Notes under the pieces: model-generated
What the model saw: only the letters and a program-made list of their open reading frames with translations
Told to the model about the DNA's origin: nothing
Database searches by the model: none
Position numbers and translations under genes: made by a program
From: Saccharicrinis sp963677245
GTDB lineage: Bacteria > Bacteroidota > Bacteroidia > Bacteroidales > Marinilabiliaceae
Reading direction: 5' to 3'
Assembly (NCBI GenBank): GCA_963677245.1
Contig: OY781921.1
Coordinates: 434,001-498,000 of the forward strand
DNA: 64,000 nt
Shown: piece after piece, positions 51,521-60,982 of the stretch
Layout of the letters: every line of letters begins with the position of its first letter
How positions within the stretch are numbered: position 1 is the first letter of the stretch

Positions 51521-52165
51521 ATGAAGAACATTTTAACTGTAACTTTATTGTTATTCACAATTTTAGGTGGAGCGTTTGCGCAGGAAGAGAAGAGTGCAGC
51601 AGAATTAAAAAACGAAGGAAATGCTGCTTTAAAAGCTAAGGATTACAAAACAGCATTAGCTTCTTATGAAGCATCAATTAAGGCTTGGGATGAAGCTGAA
51701 GAAATGGATGCCGCAATGGTTTATAACACTGCAACATGTTCCAGAAAACTTAAAAATGATGACAAAGCATTAAAGTATTATGCGAAAGCAAAAGAATTAG
51801 GTTATAAAGAAGATGTTTCAACTTACTATATCGCAAAAGCTTATAAAAGCAAAGGAGATAAGGTTGAAATGGAGAAAACGTTATTAGCTGGTATCGAAGA
51901 ATTTCCGAACAGTAAGTATGTGTCTTATATGAAAAAAGAGTTGGCTAAGCACTATGTAATTCAAGGAAATGAGTATTTTACAGCTGGAGCTAACATCTTA
52001 AATACAAGAACGCAAGACAATGCTGATCAGTGGGATGCTATTAAAGAAAAAGCTAAAGTAGAGTTAGATAAAGCATTGGAATTGGCTGATAAAGCCTTAT
52101 CTTATAATGCTAATGATGCTACTGCAAAAACAATTAAAACTAAAATTCCAGAACTATTAAAATAG
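51521..52165 (+). CDS. Exported tetratricopeptide-repeat protein
   Basis: 214 residues with a signal peptide (MKNILTVTLLLFTILGGAFAQ). The mature protein is all helical, with TPR-type repeats: AAELKNEGNAALKAKDYKTALASYEASIKAW, then DKALKYYAKAKELGYK and further repeats at the C-terminus. TPR repeats bind other proteins, so it is probably a periplasmic or outer-membrane-associated scaffold. It resembles the larger TPR protein at 57709, suggesting related roles. It is closed by a bidirectional terminator shared with clpC. Confidence 0.85.
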   Translation: MKNILTVTLLLFTILGGAFAQEEKSAAELKNEGNAALKAKDYKTALASYEASIKAWDEAEEMDAAMVYNTATCSRKLKNDDKALKYYAKAKELGYKEDVSTYYIAKAYKSKGDKVEMEKTLLAGIEEFPNSKYVSYMKKELAKHYVIQGNEYFTAGANILNTRTQDNADQWDAIKEKAKVELDKALELADKALSYNANDATAKTIKTKIPELLK

Positions 52166-52188
52166 TTTAGTTTTAAAATACTACATAT

Positions 52189-52221
52189 AAAAAGGGCTGA
52201 ATCAATGATTCAGCCCTTTTT
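52189..52221. terminator. Bidirectional terminator between the TPR gene and clpC
   Basis: A 15-bp stem (A run, GGGCTGAATC / GATTCAGCCC, T run) with a 3-base loop is flanked by A and T tracts, so it works for both convergent transcripts. Confidence 0.92.
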
Positions 52222-52242
52222 ATATTTGATATCTAGTGCTTA

Positions 52243-54777
52243 TTAGTTTTCACTAACGTCTTTATCACTAACTTTATCTTTGTTTTTTTCAATTGATGAA
52301 AATATTTTCTCTTCTTTTTCATCAAAATCTACTCTGATAATATCTCCTTCAGAAACAGATGCCTTAATAATAACTTCTGCCATTTCGTCTTCAAGATATT
52401 TTTGAATAGCTCTTTTTAATGGTCTTGCTCCAAAATTAGAATCGAAACCTTTAGACGCAATAAACTCTTTTGCTTTATCTGTTAATTCTAATTTGTAGCC
52501 CATTGATTCAACTCTAGAATATAAGCCTTGTAATTCAATATCAATAATCTTATGAATATCTTCTTTTTCCAAGGTGTTAAATACGATAACATCATCGATA
52601 CGATTAATGAACTCTGGAGCAAAAGCTTTTTTAAGTGCCTTTTGAATTACATGACGAGCATGGTCTGAATCTGATTCTCTTCCACTAGTTTGGAAACCAA
52701 CACCTCTACCAAAATCTTTTAACTCACGACTTCCAATGTTAGAAGTCATAATGATGATGGTATTTTTAAAGTCGACTCTTCTGCCAAGGCTATCTGTTAA
52801 TCGACCTTCATCCAATACTTGTAATAAAAGATTGAATACGTCAGGATGTGCTTTTTCAATTTCATCCAATAGCACAACAGAATAAGGCCTGCGTCTAACT
52901 TTTTCTGTTAATTGACCACCTTCTTCATATCCGATATATCCCGGAGGTGCTCCAACTAATCTGGAAACAGAGAATTTTTCCATATACTCACTCATATCAA
53001 TGCGAATAAGTGCATCTACAGAGTCAAATAAATATTTCGCTAATACCTTAGCTAAATGGGTCTTACCAACACCTGTAGGACCTAAAAATACAAATGAACC
53101 AATTGGTCTGTTTGGATCTTTTAATCCAGCTCTGTTTCGTTGAATAGCTTTTACAATTTTCTGAATGGCATCTTCCTGACCAATCACAGTGCCTTTCAGT
53201 TTATCACCCATTTCAAGTAAGCGATGACCTTCTGCCTGTGCTACACGTTGCACAGGAATACCTGTCATCATAGCCACAACCTCAGCCACTTTTTCAATAT
53301 CTACAGTTTCTCTGTGTTGCTGTAATTCCTGTTCCCACTTATCTTTCGCATTGTTAAGATCTTCCAGAAATGTCTTTTCTTTATCTCTAAAACTTGCTGC
53401 TAATTCAAAATTCTGAGCTTTAACCGCTTTAATTTTATTTTCTTTAGTTTCTTCAATTTGCTCTTCCAGTTTCAAAATGGTTTCAGGAACAACAATATTT
53501 GAGATGTGAACACGAGAACCTGCTTCATCTAAAGCATCTATAGCTTTATCAGGAAGATGTCGATCTGTAATGTATCGTTCAGTCAACTTAACACAAGCTT
53601 CCACGGCATCAGGAGTAAAACTCACATTGTGATGATCTTCGTATTTCTCCTTAATGTTATTAAGAATTTCGACTGTTTCATCAATACTTGTTGGTTCTAC
53701 CATTACTTTCTGAAACCTTCGTTCTAATGCTCCGTCTTTTTCAATGTGCTGGCGATACTCATCTAAGGTGGTTGCTCCAATACATTGAATTTCACCTCTG
53801 GCCAACGCAGGTTTAAGCATGTTAGCTGCATCTAAAGAACCTGTAGCTCCTCCTGCACCAACGATAGTGTGAATTTCATCAATAAACAATATGATGTTTG
53901 GATTTTTAGAAAGCTCATTTAAAATAGCTTTCATTCTTTCCTCAAACTGACCTCTGTATTTTGTTCCAGCCACAATAGATGCTAAATCTAAAGTCACTAC
54001 ACGTTTATCAAACAAAACACGAGAAACCTTTTTTTGATGAATTCTGATAGCTAAACCTTCTGCAATAGCAGATTTACCTACTCCTGGTTCTCCAATTAAT
54101 ATAGGGTTGTTCTTTTTGCGACGACTTAATATCTGAGCCAATCGTTCAATTTCTTGTTCGCGGCCTACAATTGGATCCAGCTTGCCTTCTTCGGCAGCCT
54201 GCGTCATATCAATTCCAAAATTATCTAATACAGGTGTATCAGAACCTTTTGAGCCACTAGTAGAGCGTGGAGAATCTGATCCGCCACCTCCGGAAGAAAA
54301 AGGACTATCTTGATCGTCATCCTCTGGTAAATCGGCTTTAGCCAAAGGTTCGTTATTTGTAATTAATCCTTTTACTTTCTCGTAATTAATTTTTTCTTCT
54401 GCCATAAGCTCAGGTATAAATCCTTGGTTGTCCTTTAATAATGCTAATAACAAATGTCCTGTGTTAATGCTCTCACTTTTTACAGAACGAGCTTCTAAAT
54501 AAATAAGTCTTAAAATTCGCTCCGAAGACTTTAGAAGCGGAATATGATCTGTATGTTCAAGAACCACATTTGTTTTTAACTTAGATTCAATGCTGCTTTT
54601 CAGATTTTCTAAATCAACCTGAAGCTGTTCTAAGATTTCAATAGCCGTACCTTCACCTTCTCTTAATATTCCTAATAAAAGATGTTCCGGTGAAATGTAT
54701 GGATTACCTAATCTTTCCGCTTCTTCTTTAGAAAAACCTATTACATCATTAATTCTTTGAGAAAAATTTAAATTCAT
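52243..54777 (-). CDS. clpC: ATP-dependent Clp protease ATP-binding subunit ClpC
   Basis: I start at ATG 54777 (844 residues): MNLNFSQRINDVIGFSKEEAERLGN is the usual start, and the upstream 10 codons add only a non-homologous tail. Two Clp N repeats (about 5-145) are followed by a Gly/Ser-rich linker (SSGGGGSDSPRS), AAA+ domain 1 (GEPGVGKSA, LFIDEIHTIVGAG), a UVR-like middle segment (KAQNFELAASFRDKE) and AAA+ domain 2 (GPTGVGKTHLAK, LLDEIEKAHPDVFN). It unfolds proteins for ClpP in the cytoplasm and takes part in stress control. The last residues are highly charged. Confidence 0.96.
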   Translation of the reverse strand: MNLNFSQRINDVIGFSKEEAERLGNPYISPEHLLLGILREGEGTAIEILEQLQVDLENLKSSIESKLKTNVVLEHTDHIPLLKSSERILRLIYLEARSVKSESINTGHLLLALLKDNQGFIPELMAEEKINYEKVKGLITNNEPLAKADLPEDDDQDSPFSSGGGGSDSPRSTSGSKGSDTPVLDNFGIDMTQAAEEGKLDPIVGREQEIERLAQILSRRKKNNPILIGEPGVGKSAIAEGLAIRIHQKKVSRVLFDKRVVTLDLASIVAGTKYRGQFEERMKAILNELSKNPNIILFIDEIHTIVGAGGATGSLDAANMLKPALARGEIQCIGATTLDEYRQHIEKDGALERRFQKVMVEPTSIDETVEILNNIKEKYEDHHNVSFTPDAVEACVKLTERYITDRHLPDKAIDALDEAGSRVHISNIVVPETILKLEEQIEETKENKIKAVKAQNFELAASFRDKEKTFLEDLNNAKDKWEQELQQHRETVDIEKVAEVVAMMTGIPVQRVAQAEGHRLLEMGDKLKGTVIGQEDAIQKIVKAIQRNRAGLKDPNRPIGSFVFLGPTGVGKTHLAKVLAKYLFDSVDALIRIDMSEYMEKFSVSRLVGAPPGYIGYEEGGQLTEKVRRRPYSVVLLDEIEKAHPDVFNLLLQVLDEGRLTDSLGRRVDFKNTIIIMTSNIGSRELKDFGRGVGFQTSGRESDSDHARHVIQKALKKAFAPEFINRIDDVIVFNTLEKEDIHKIIDIELQGLYSRVESMGYKLELTDKAKEFIASKGFDSNFGARPLKRAIQKYLEDEMAEVIIKASVSEGDIIRVDFDEKEEKIFSSIEKNKDKVSDKDVSEN

Positions 54778-55121
54778 GTGATACGTTTTTACAATTTCAA
54801 TTAACAAACATCATACATTTAATAATTACTATGACATAATAAGCAGGATACAATCTATATTATGAAAATATGTCTGCTCTTTCATGTCATTAGGTAATAT
54901 AATGCTAATTTAAAAGTACTATTATTTTTAAATTCTCCGCATTATAATTGATAAAAATAGCAATAAATATGGGGAATTCAGAATGTTTATCCATTGTTAA
55001 TAAATTGTGCAGTTTTATGTTTTATTATTCACGCATAAATAACTAAATTAGGCCGACTAAAAAACAGGCTATAAAAGGCCTGTTTTCGTTTTGTAAATTC
55101 TAATTCATAATTTAATATTAA
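54778..55121. other. 344-base divergent region between clpC and gyrA
   Basis: No gene of support is seen. It contains a hairpin (see 55061-55093) near the gyrA side and only approximate promoter boxes (for instance TATGTTTT near 55017) that I cannot rank. Confidence 0.45.
55061..55093 (+). terminator. Terminator-like hairpin in the gyrA leader
   Basis: AAAACAGGC (55061-55069) pairs with GCCTGTTTT (55078-55086), a perfect 9-bp stem with an 8-base loop, followed by a T-rich stretch. It lies 28 bases before the gyrA ATG, where there is no plus-strand gene upstream to terminate. It could act as an attenuator or simply be a leader structure. Confidence 0.5.
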
Positions 55122-57662
55122 ATGGCTGAAGGAGAGAAAATAATTAAAATTAATATTGAGGAAGAAATGAAATCGGCCTACATTGATTATTCAATGTCGG
55201 TTATTGTTTCAAGGGCACTGCCAGATGTAAGAGACGGTTTTAAACCTGTTCACAGACGTGTGCTTTTTGGAATGAGTGAATTAGGAATTACTTCCTCCAA
55301 GCCATATAAAAAATCGGCCAGGATTGTAGGAGAGGTGTTAGGTAAATATCACCCACATGGCGATTCTTCTGTATATTTTGCAATGGTACGTATGGCCCAG
55401 GATTGGTCATTAAGATACCCATTAATTGACGGACAGGGAAACTTTGGATCTGTTGATGGAGATAGCCCTGCCGCTATGCGTTATACCGAAGCAAGACTTA
55501 ATAAAATTGCAGAAGAAACTTTAATTGATATTGATAAAAGAACAGTTGATTTTCAATTAAACTTTGATGACTCTATTCAGGAGCCAACCGTTTTACCAAC
55601 CAGAATTCCAAACCTTTTAGTTAACGGAGCTTCTGGTATTGCTGTTGGGATGGCCACTAATATGCCACCACATAATTTAACTGAAATTATAAATGCAACA
55701 GTAGCTTACATCGAAAATAATGATATCGAAATTGATGGATTATTGGAGTATGTAAAAGCACCTGATTTCCCTACCGGAGGTATAATTTATGGTTACAAAG
55801 GAGTTAAAGAAGCTTTTGAAACAGGTAGAGGTAGAGTTGTAGTTAGAGCAAAAGCTGAAGTTGAGACTGATAATAACGGAAGAGATAAAATCATCATTAC
55901 AGAAATTCCTTACCTTGTAAATAAGGCGGAATTAATTATGAAAATTGCTGATTTAGTTAATGATAAGAAAATTGAAGGAATTAGCAATGTAAATGATGAA
56001 TCAGATAGACAAGGTATGCGTATCGTTGTCGATCTTAAAAAGGATGCTATTGCTAATGTTGTTTTAAATAATTTATATAAGCTTACCGCATTACAATCTT
56101 CTTTCAGTGTAAATAATATTGCATTAGTTAAAGGTCGTCCGCAATTACTTAACTTAAAAGGATTAATCAGCAACTTTGTTGATCACCGACATGATGTAGT
56201 AACTCGTCGTACCCAATACGAATTAGAGCAAGCTGAGAAAAGAGCTCATATTCTGGAAGGATTAATTATTGCTAGTGATAATATTGATGAAGTAATTAAA
56301 ATTATTAGAGCAGCAGCTAGTCCCGATGAAGCTCGAGAGAATTTAATTGCCAGATTTGAATTATCCGATATTCAAGCGCGTGCTATTGTAGATATGCGTT
56401 TACGTCAGTTAACCGGACTAGAGCAAGATAAATTACGTGCTGAATATGATGAGTTGTTAAAAGAGATTGCAGATCTAAAAGATATTTTAGAGCACGAATT
56501 CAGAAGAATGGAAATCATTACTGAAGAGTTAGTTCAAATCCGTGATAAATATGGTGATGACAGAAAAACTGAAATAGTTTACTCTTCGGAGGAATTTAAC
56601 CCAGAAGATTTTTATGCCGATGATGAAATGGTAATTACTATTTCACACATGGGTTATATCAAAAGAACTCCTTTAGCAGAATTTAGAACACAATCACGTG
56701 GAGGAGTAGGGTCTAAAGGAAGTACTACTAGAGACGAAGACTTTATTGAGCACCTGTATCCTGCAACTATGCATAATACTATGTTGTTCTTTACAACTAA
56801 GGGTCGTTGTTTCTGGTTAAAAGTATATGAAATTCCGGAAGGAGCTAAAAATACCAAGGGTAGAGCTATTCAAAATCTACTTAACATTGAGGCTGATGAT
56901 AAAGTAAGGGCATTTATTAAGGTTAAAAAATTAAATGAACAGGATTATATCAATAGCCATTATATTATTATGGGTACCAAAAAAGGTATCATTAAAAAAT
57001 CACTACTTGCAGATTATTCCCGTCCTCGTGTAAATGGAGTTAATGCTATTACAATTAAAGAAGATGATGAATTAATACAAGCACGTTTAACTCATGGTGA
57101 AGCTGAAATCTTAATGGCAACTAGATCAGGTAGAGCTATTCGATTCAATGAATCTAAAGTGAGATGCATTGGTCGTACTGGACTAGGAGTGAGGGGTATA
57201 ACGCTTGATTCTAAAGATGACGAAGTGGTTGGCATGATATGTGTAAAAGATACAGAACAAGAAGATGTATTAGTTGTATCTGAAAAAGGATTTGGTAAAA
57301 GATCTAAAATAGAAGACTATCGTATTACCAATCGTGGTGGAAAGGGTGTAAAAACCATGAAAATTACAGATAAAACAGGAGCCCTAATTTCCATTAAAAA
57401 CGTAACCGATGATAATGATTTAATGATTATCAATAAATCTGGTATTACAATTCGTTTAGCTTTATCTGAGTTAAGAACAACAGGTAGGGCTACACAAGGT
57501 GTTAAAGTAATTAACTTAAGAAATAATGATCAGATTGCCTCTGTTGCAAAAGTTTCTGCTTTTAAAGAAGAAGAAGAAACAGAAGAAGATGTAGAGGCAA
57601 AAACAGATGACATTACACCAGAATCAGGTTCTTCGGAAAACACAACTGATACTCAGGAATAA
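55122..57662 (+). CDS. gyrA: DNA gyrase subunit A
   Basis: 846 residues. The N-terminal catalytic domain has MSVIVSRALPDVRDGFKPVHRRVLFGM, the active-site Tyr121 in RYTEARL and the quinolone-determining segment KYHPHGDSSVYFAMVRMAQDW just before it. A coiled-coil (EYDELLKEIADLKDILEHEFRRM) carries the tower. The C-terminal beta-pinwheel wraps DNA; the GyrA-box appears as NRGGKGVKT, close to the QRRGGKG consensus. It ends in a very acidic tail. As the A subunit it introduces negative supercoils together with GyrB, which is not in this window. Confidence 0.98.
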   Translation: MAEGEKIIKINIEEEMKSAYIDYSMSVIVSRALPDVRDGFKPVHRRVLFGMSELGITSSKPYKKSARIVGEVLGKYHPHGDSSVYFAMVRMAQDWSLRYPLIDGQGNFGSVDGDSPAAMRYTEARLNKIAEETLIDIDKRTVDFQLNFDDSIQEPTVLPTRIPNLLVNGASGIAVGMATNMPPHNLTEIINATVAYIENNDIEIDGLLEYVKAPDFPTGGIIYGYKGVKEAFETGRGRVVVRAKAEVETDNNGRDKIIITEIPYLVNKAELIMKIADLVNDKKIEGISNVNDESDRQGMRIVVDLKKDAIANVVLNNLYKLTALQSSFSVNNIALVKGRPQLLNLKGLISNFVDHRHDVVTRRTQYELEQAEKRAHILEGLIIASDNIDEVIKIIRAAASPDEARENLIARFELSDIQARAIVDMRLRQLTGLEQDKLRAEYDELLKEIADLKDILEHEFRRMEIITEELVQIRDKYGDDRKTEIVYSSEEFNPEDFYADDEMVITISHMGYIKRTPLAEFRTQSRGGVGSKGSTTRDEDFIEHLYPATMHNTMLFFTTKGRCFWLKVYEIPEGAKNTKGRAIQNLLNIEADDKVRAFIKVKKLNEQDYINSHYIIMGTKKGIIKKSLLADYSRPRVNGVNAITIKEDDELIQARLTHGEAEILMATRSGRAIRFNESKVRCIGRTGLGVRGITLDSKDDEVVGMICVKDTEQEDVLVVSEKGFGKRSKIEDYRITNRGGKGVKTMKITDKTGALISIKNVTDDNDLMIINKSGITIRLALSELRTTGRATQGVKVINLRNNDQIASVAKVSAFKEEEETEEDVEAKTDDITPESGSSENTTDTQE

Positions 57663-57708
57663 AAATCTAATTTTGAGGATTAAATCCACACAATAAAAAC
57701 TAAATACA

Positions 57709-58872
57709 ATGAAGAAGACAATTTTATTTCTAGTAGCCATTTTTGCAATGACACTTGCAATGGCTCAGAAAGGTAAAGTAACAACGGCACTTACTTTGTT
57801 TGATCAAGGTGATGTAGATAAAGCAAAAGAGGCTATTGATGCGGCTGTTGACAATGAAAAAAGTAACACTTGGCCTAAAACCTTTATCGTTGCTGCTAAG
57901 GTATATACTAAGTTAGCTGAAGAAGGTAAAGAAGAAAACGGAATTCTTAAAGCTTATGAGTACTATTTGAAAGCTGTTGAGCTTGACAAAAAAGGCAATG
58001 AAAAAGGAAAGCAAATAGGTAAGTATAAAAAAGAGATTGGTCAGGCCTTACTTTTATTTGGAAATCAGTTAACAAACGCCGGTGTAGAGGCTTTTAATAA
58101 AGAAGATTATGCTGGTGCAGTAAAAGCTTTTGATGGACTTTTATCTTTAAACGATAATGAATATCTAATTGAGGTGCAAGGTGAAAAAATTGATACTGCA
58201 ATTATTTATAACACAGCGTTAGCTGCATATCAGGCAAAAAACTGGGAAGTTGCAGAGAAATACCTGGATAAATCAATCGAATATAAATATGGTGGAGCAG
58301 ATGCTGTATTATTGAAACACCAGATGTATAGTGAATCAGGAGATTCAACTAACATGGGTTCAAACTTGATTAAAGGTTTTGAAACTTATCCTGATGATAG
58401 CAGAATTATTGGTATTTTAATCAATTATCATCTTGAAACTCAACAAAATGATATTGCTTTGGATTACTTAAATAAAGCGATTGAGAAAGACCAGAGTAAT
58501 CCATCATTTTATTATGCAAGAGCTGCATTGTATGATAATAGTAAAAACTTCGATAAAGCAAAAGAGGATTATAATAAGTGTTTAGAGCTTGATCCTAAAA
58601 ACTTTAATGCTTTGTACAACCTTGGAGTTATGTATTTTAACCAAGGTGTTGAAGAAATGAATGTAGCTAATGATGAAACAGATTTTAAAAAGTATGAAGC
58701 TAAAAAGGCAATAGCTGATAAAACATTTAAAAAGGCATTACCTTATTTTGAAAAAGCTTTAGAAGTTAACGCTAAAGAAGCTGCTGTTTTAGAAAGCTTA
58801 AAAACATTATATTATCGATTTGAAATGATGGATAAGTATAATGAAATGGATAAGATATTAAAGTCTTTATAA
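57709..58872 (+). CDS. Exported tetratricopeptide-repeat protein
   Basis: 387 residues with a signal peptide (MKKTILFLVAIFAMTLAMAQ). At least six TPR-like helix pairs follow, clearest in the segments NPSFYYARAALYDNSKNFDKAKEDYNKCLELDPKN and AKKAIADKTFKKALPYFEKALEVN. It is a periplasmic or outer-membrane-associated protein-interaction scaffold. It is 46 bases downstream of gyrA and may be cotranscribed, although the two functions are unrelated. It is closed by a terminator at 58889. Confidence 0.85.
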   Translation: MKKTILFLVAIFAMTLAMAQKGKVTTALTLFDQGDVDKAKEAIDAAVDNEKSNTWPKTFIVAAKVYTKLAEEGKEENGILKAYEYYLKAVELDKKGNEKGKQIGKYKKEIGQALLLFGNQLTNAGVEAFNKEDYAGAVKAFDGLLSLNDNEYLIEVQGEKIDTAIIYNTALAAYQAKNWEVAEKYLDKSIEYKYGGADAVLLKHQMYSESGDSTNMGSNLIKGFETYPDDSRIIGILINYHLETQQNDIALDYLNKAIEKDQSNPSFYYARAALYDNSKNFDKAKEDYNKCLELDPKNFNALYNLGVMYFNQGVEEMNVANDETDFKKYEAKKAIADKTFKKALPYFEKALEVNAKEAAVLESLKTLYYRFEMMDKYNEMDKILKSL

Positions 58873-58888
58873 GAGGAGATTATAAATG

Positions 58889-58917
58889 TCCGGCTCGTTT
58901 GGGTCGGATATTTTTAT
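58889..58917 (+). terminator. Terminator after the gyrA-downstream TPR gene
   Basis: TCCGGCTC / GGGTCGGA is an 8-bp stem with two G-T pairs, a GTTT loop and then a T-rich tract (58909-58917). Confidence 0.82.
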
Positions 58918-58960
58918 ATATATTTAAATAACATAATATAAACTATAGGACAGGAGTGGC

Positions 58961-58998
58961 AAATAAAAAATTCCTGATTTTTCTATTTACCAGGAATT
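58961..58998 (-). terminator. Terminator of the truncated hemoglobin gene
   Basis: The 8-bp stem AATTCCTG / CAGGAATT (58969-58976 with 58991-58998) is followed on the minus strand by a T run. Its upstream arm lies in the last codons of the hemoglobin gene. Confidence 0.75.
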
Positions 58999-59468
58999 GA
59001 GATATTCACTTTAAACTGAGGCTCATCTGGTTGATTTACCATCCAATTAGAAAATTCATCTAACCATTTCCAAAAAGCTAGTACAATATCCTCAGGTACA
59101 TTCTCCAGTTTTGATAATACTTCTTTATAACATGTTAACCATACAATTCTGGTTTTAGGTGATATTTTGAATGGTAAATGTCTATTGGCCAACATTGGAT
59201 TACCACGAGTCATTTTATAATATTCCGGACCACCCATTCTTTGAATAAAGAAATCTGCAGATCGTTTTTTTGCCCCATCTAACAAATCACCTTCTGGAGG
59301 AAAAATCTCTTTAATTTCGCTTTTTACAAGTAAATCATAGTGATTACTTACCATTTGTCTAATACCTTCTTCATTAAGGTATTCATAAATACGAATGTCA
59401 GGTTTAAAATTGGTTCGTCTTTCGCCAAAAGGTAATTCTGTAATGGTAAATTTATTTATATCAATCAT
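58983..59468 (-). CDS. Truncated hemoglobin, group II (HbO-like)
   Basis: 161 residues. The globin core matches group II truncated hemoglobins: FFIQRMGGPEYY in the CD-E area, NRHLPFKI with proximal His97, and the group II marker Trp110 in RIVWLTCYKEVL. Tyr44 may be the distal B10 residue. The protein binds oxygen or nitric oxide through heme in the cytoplasm; the role is probably in nitrosative or oxygen stress. A GGCTAT-a-ATAGCC palindrome stands 21 bases before its ATG and could be an operator. The start is supported by the homologous region beginning soon after residue 25. Confidence 0.88.
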   Translation of the reverse strand: MIDINKFTITELPFGERRTNFKPDIRIYEYLNEEGIRQMVSNHYDLLVKSEIKEIFPPEGDLLDGAKKRSADFFIQRMGGPEYYKMTRGNPMLANRHLPFKISPKTRIVWLTCYKEVLSKLENVPEDIVLAFWKWLDEFSNWMVNQPDEPQFKVNISIPGK

Positions 59469-59489
59469 GCTAATAATATCTCTATTAAT

Positions 59490-59502
59490 GGCTATAATAG
59501 CC
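59490..59502. promoter_or_regulatory. Palindrome before the truncated hemoglobin gene (candidate operator)
   Basis: GGCTAT-A-ATAGCC, a perfect inverted repeat with 6-base arms, 21 bases upstream of the ATG. It has the size of a dimeric-repressor half-site pair, but no regulator can be named. Confidence 0.4.
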
Positions 59503-59543
59503 CTTTTATAAATAAGAATTTAACATTAATGAATGAAAATTGT

Positions 59544-60866
59544 TTAGAAAATAATTGAATTACGACGAGGTTTTTCTTTATTACGTAATTCAAATAAATT
59601 ATAATCAGGCCAGCTTTCCACTTTAGCAATTGTTCTGTCCATCATATATTTGATATCATTAGCAAATTCAGGACCTTTCCAGGAATTTGTGTTGAATACA
59701 ATGGCATAAGTTATTCCATCATTATATCTAACTACAAGAGCTGATGTTCCAGCCAAAGTACCTGTTCTGTACCAATAATTCTTTCTTACTCCACGCCAGC
59801 CAAGAGGACTTCCTCCAACTAACTCCATGGATATCATTTCATCAATACTGCTTTGAGATATGATATCTTCAGGATAATCAAAGCCATCAATTGCTACTAC
59901 TAATCTTAAAAGATCTGTCGATGATGCAATCCAACCTCCTGCAGCCCCAAGTACCTTAATATCATTTCCACCATAACTTCTTGGAACTAATTCCTCTCCT
60001 CCTAAATGATCTTCAACCATATACGCATCATCAGGTTCATAATATTTTACTTCCTGATCAACTCTTTCCCAAGGGTAACTACCTCCAATTTGCATATCGA
60101 ATATCTCTAATGGATATAGTACACTAGTTTTAATAAACAGCTCATAATCCATTCCTGATGCATTTTCTATTACTTTCTCAAGAATCGCATATCCTAAGTT
60201 ACTATACGAAGACATAGTACCTGGAGGATAATGTAGTCTTTTTTGAAGCATAAACTGGATAATATCCTCTTTGGTGATTGGGTAACTCTTATTTAATTTT
60301 TTCGCAATTACATTAGGCATAAACATTGGATCTCCCCACCTGTTAGTCCAACCTGCAGAATGATTTAAAAGCTGACGAACTGTTATATTCTCAACTTTTT
60401 TATCTCTATAGTTTAGAAAAATAGAATCGTTTAAAACACCCTCTGTTCCAAAAACTTTGCTTTCTAATGAAAGTTGATTTGACTCAACCAGTTTCATTAT
60501 ACCAACAGATGTAATTAACTTTGATACACTGGCTATACGGAATAAATTATAAGGTTGAACCTGAATTGAATTTTCTTTGTCTGAAAAACCATAGCCTTTT
60601 GTAAACACGAGTTTCCCATCTTTAACAACTGAAACTGAAGCACCGGCAAGGCTATTTCTTTTTATAAAACGTTCGATATTATAATCTACAATTTCAAATC
60701 TTTTTTGATCTGAAAATGCATTAGATATTCTATGTGACGATACTGTTGGAGCCGGAGGAACAAAGTCTCCTCCAAAAGAATTTCCAAAATTAAAAAAGGC
60801 AATATTAGCAATCACTAGAGCAATTACTCCACTAAGAGCAATTCCTGATTTATATAAGAATGTCAT
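59544..60866 (-). CDS. Serine hydrolase of the beta-lactamase class C / penicillin-binding protein family
   Basis: 440 residues with an N-terminal membrane anchor or signal (about 8-28). The active-site SxxK is Ser113-Val-Ser-Lys116 in IASVSKLITS. The YxN motif appears as YSNLGY near 223, and a C-terminal RTGTLAG segment replaces the usual KTG. Such proteins are D-alanyl-D-alanine peptidases or esterases; true beta-lactamase activity is not implied. It acts in the periplasm. It has its own promoter and is not tightly linked to the downstream hemoglobin gene (75-base gap). Confidence 0.88.
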   Translation of the reverse strand: MTFLYKSGIALSGVIALVIANIAFFNFGNSFGGDFVPPAPTVSSHRISNAFSDQKRFEIVDYNIERFIKRNSLAGASVSVVKDGKLVFTKGYGFSDKENSIQVQPYNLFRIASVSKLITSVGIMKLVESNQLSLESKVFGTEGVLNDSIFLNYRDKKVENITVRQLLNHSAGWTNRWGDPMFMPNVIAKKLNKSYPITKEDIIQFMLQKRLHYPPGTMSSYSNLGYAILEKVIENASGMDYELFIKTSVLYPLEIFDMQIGGSYPWERVDQEVKYYEPDDAYMVEDHLGGEELVPRSYGGNDIKVLGAAGGWIASSTDLLRLVVAIDGFDYPEDIISQSSIDEMISMELVGGSPLGWRGVRKNYWYRTGTLAGTSALVVRYNDGITYAIVFNTNSWKGPEFANDIKYMMDRTIAKVESWPDYNLFELRNKEKPRRNSIIF

Positions 60867-60888
60867 TAACCGTACAATTTAATTCCCA

Positions 60889-60920
60889 CAAAACTAACTA
60901 AAAGCATTAAAAACAACAAA
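60889..60920 (-). promoter_or_regulatory. Promoter of the serine hydrolase gene
   Basis: On the minus strand: TTTG, a 20-base spacer, then TAGTTTTG (60896-60889), 22 bases before the ATG. It fits the Bacteroidota consensus. Confidence 0.6.
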
Positions 60921-60982
60921 ACACAACCTTTAAAAGGTACAAATTGGCAGGTATTTTTTTGCTTGTATGTACGGTATTAAAC

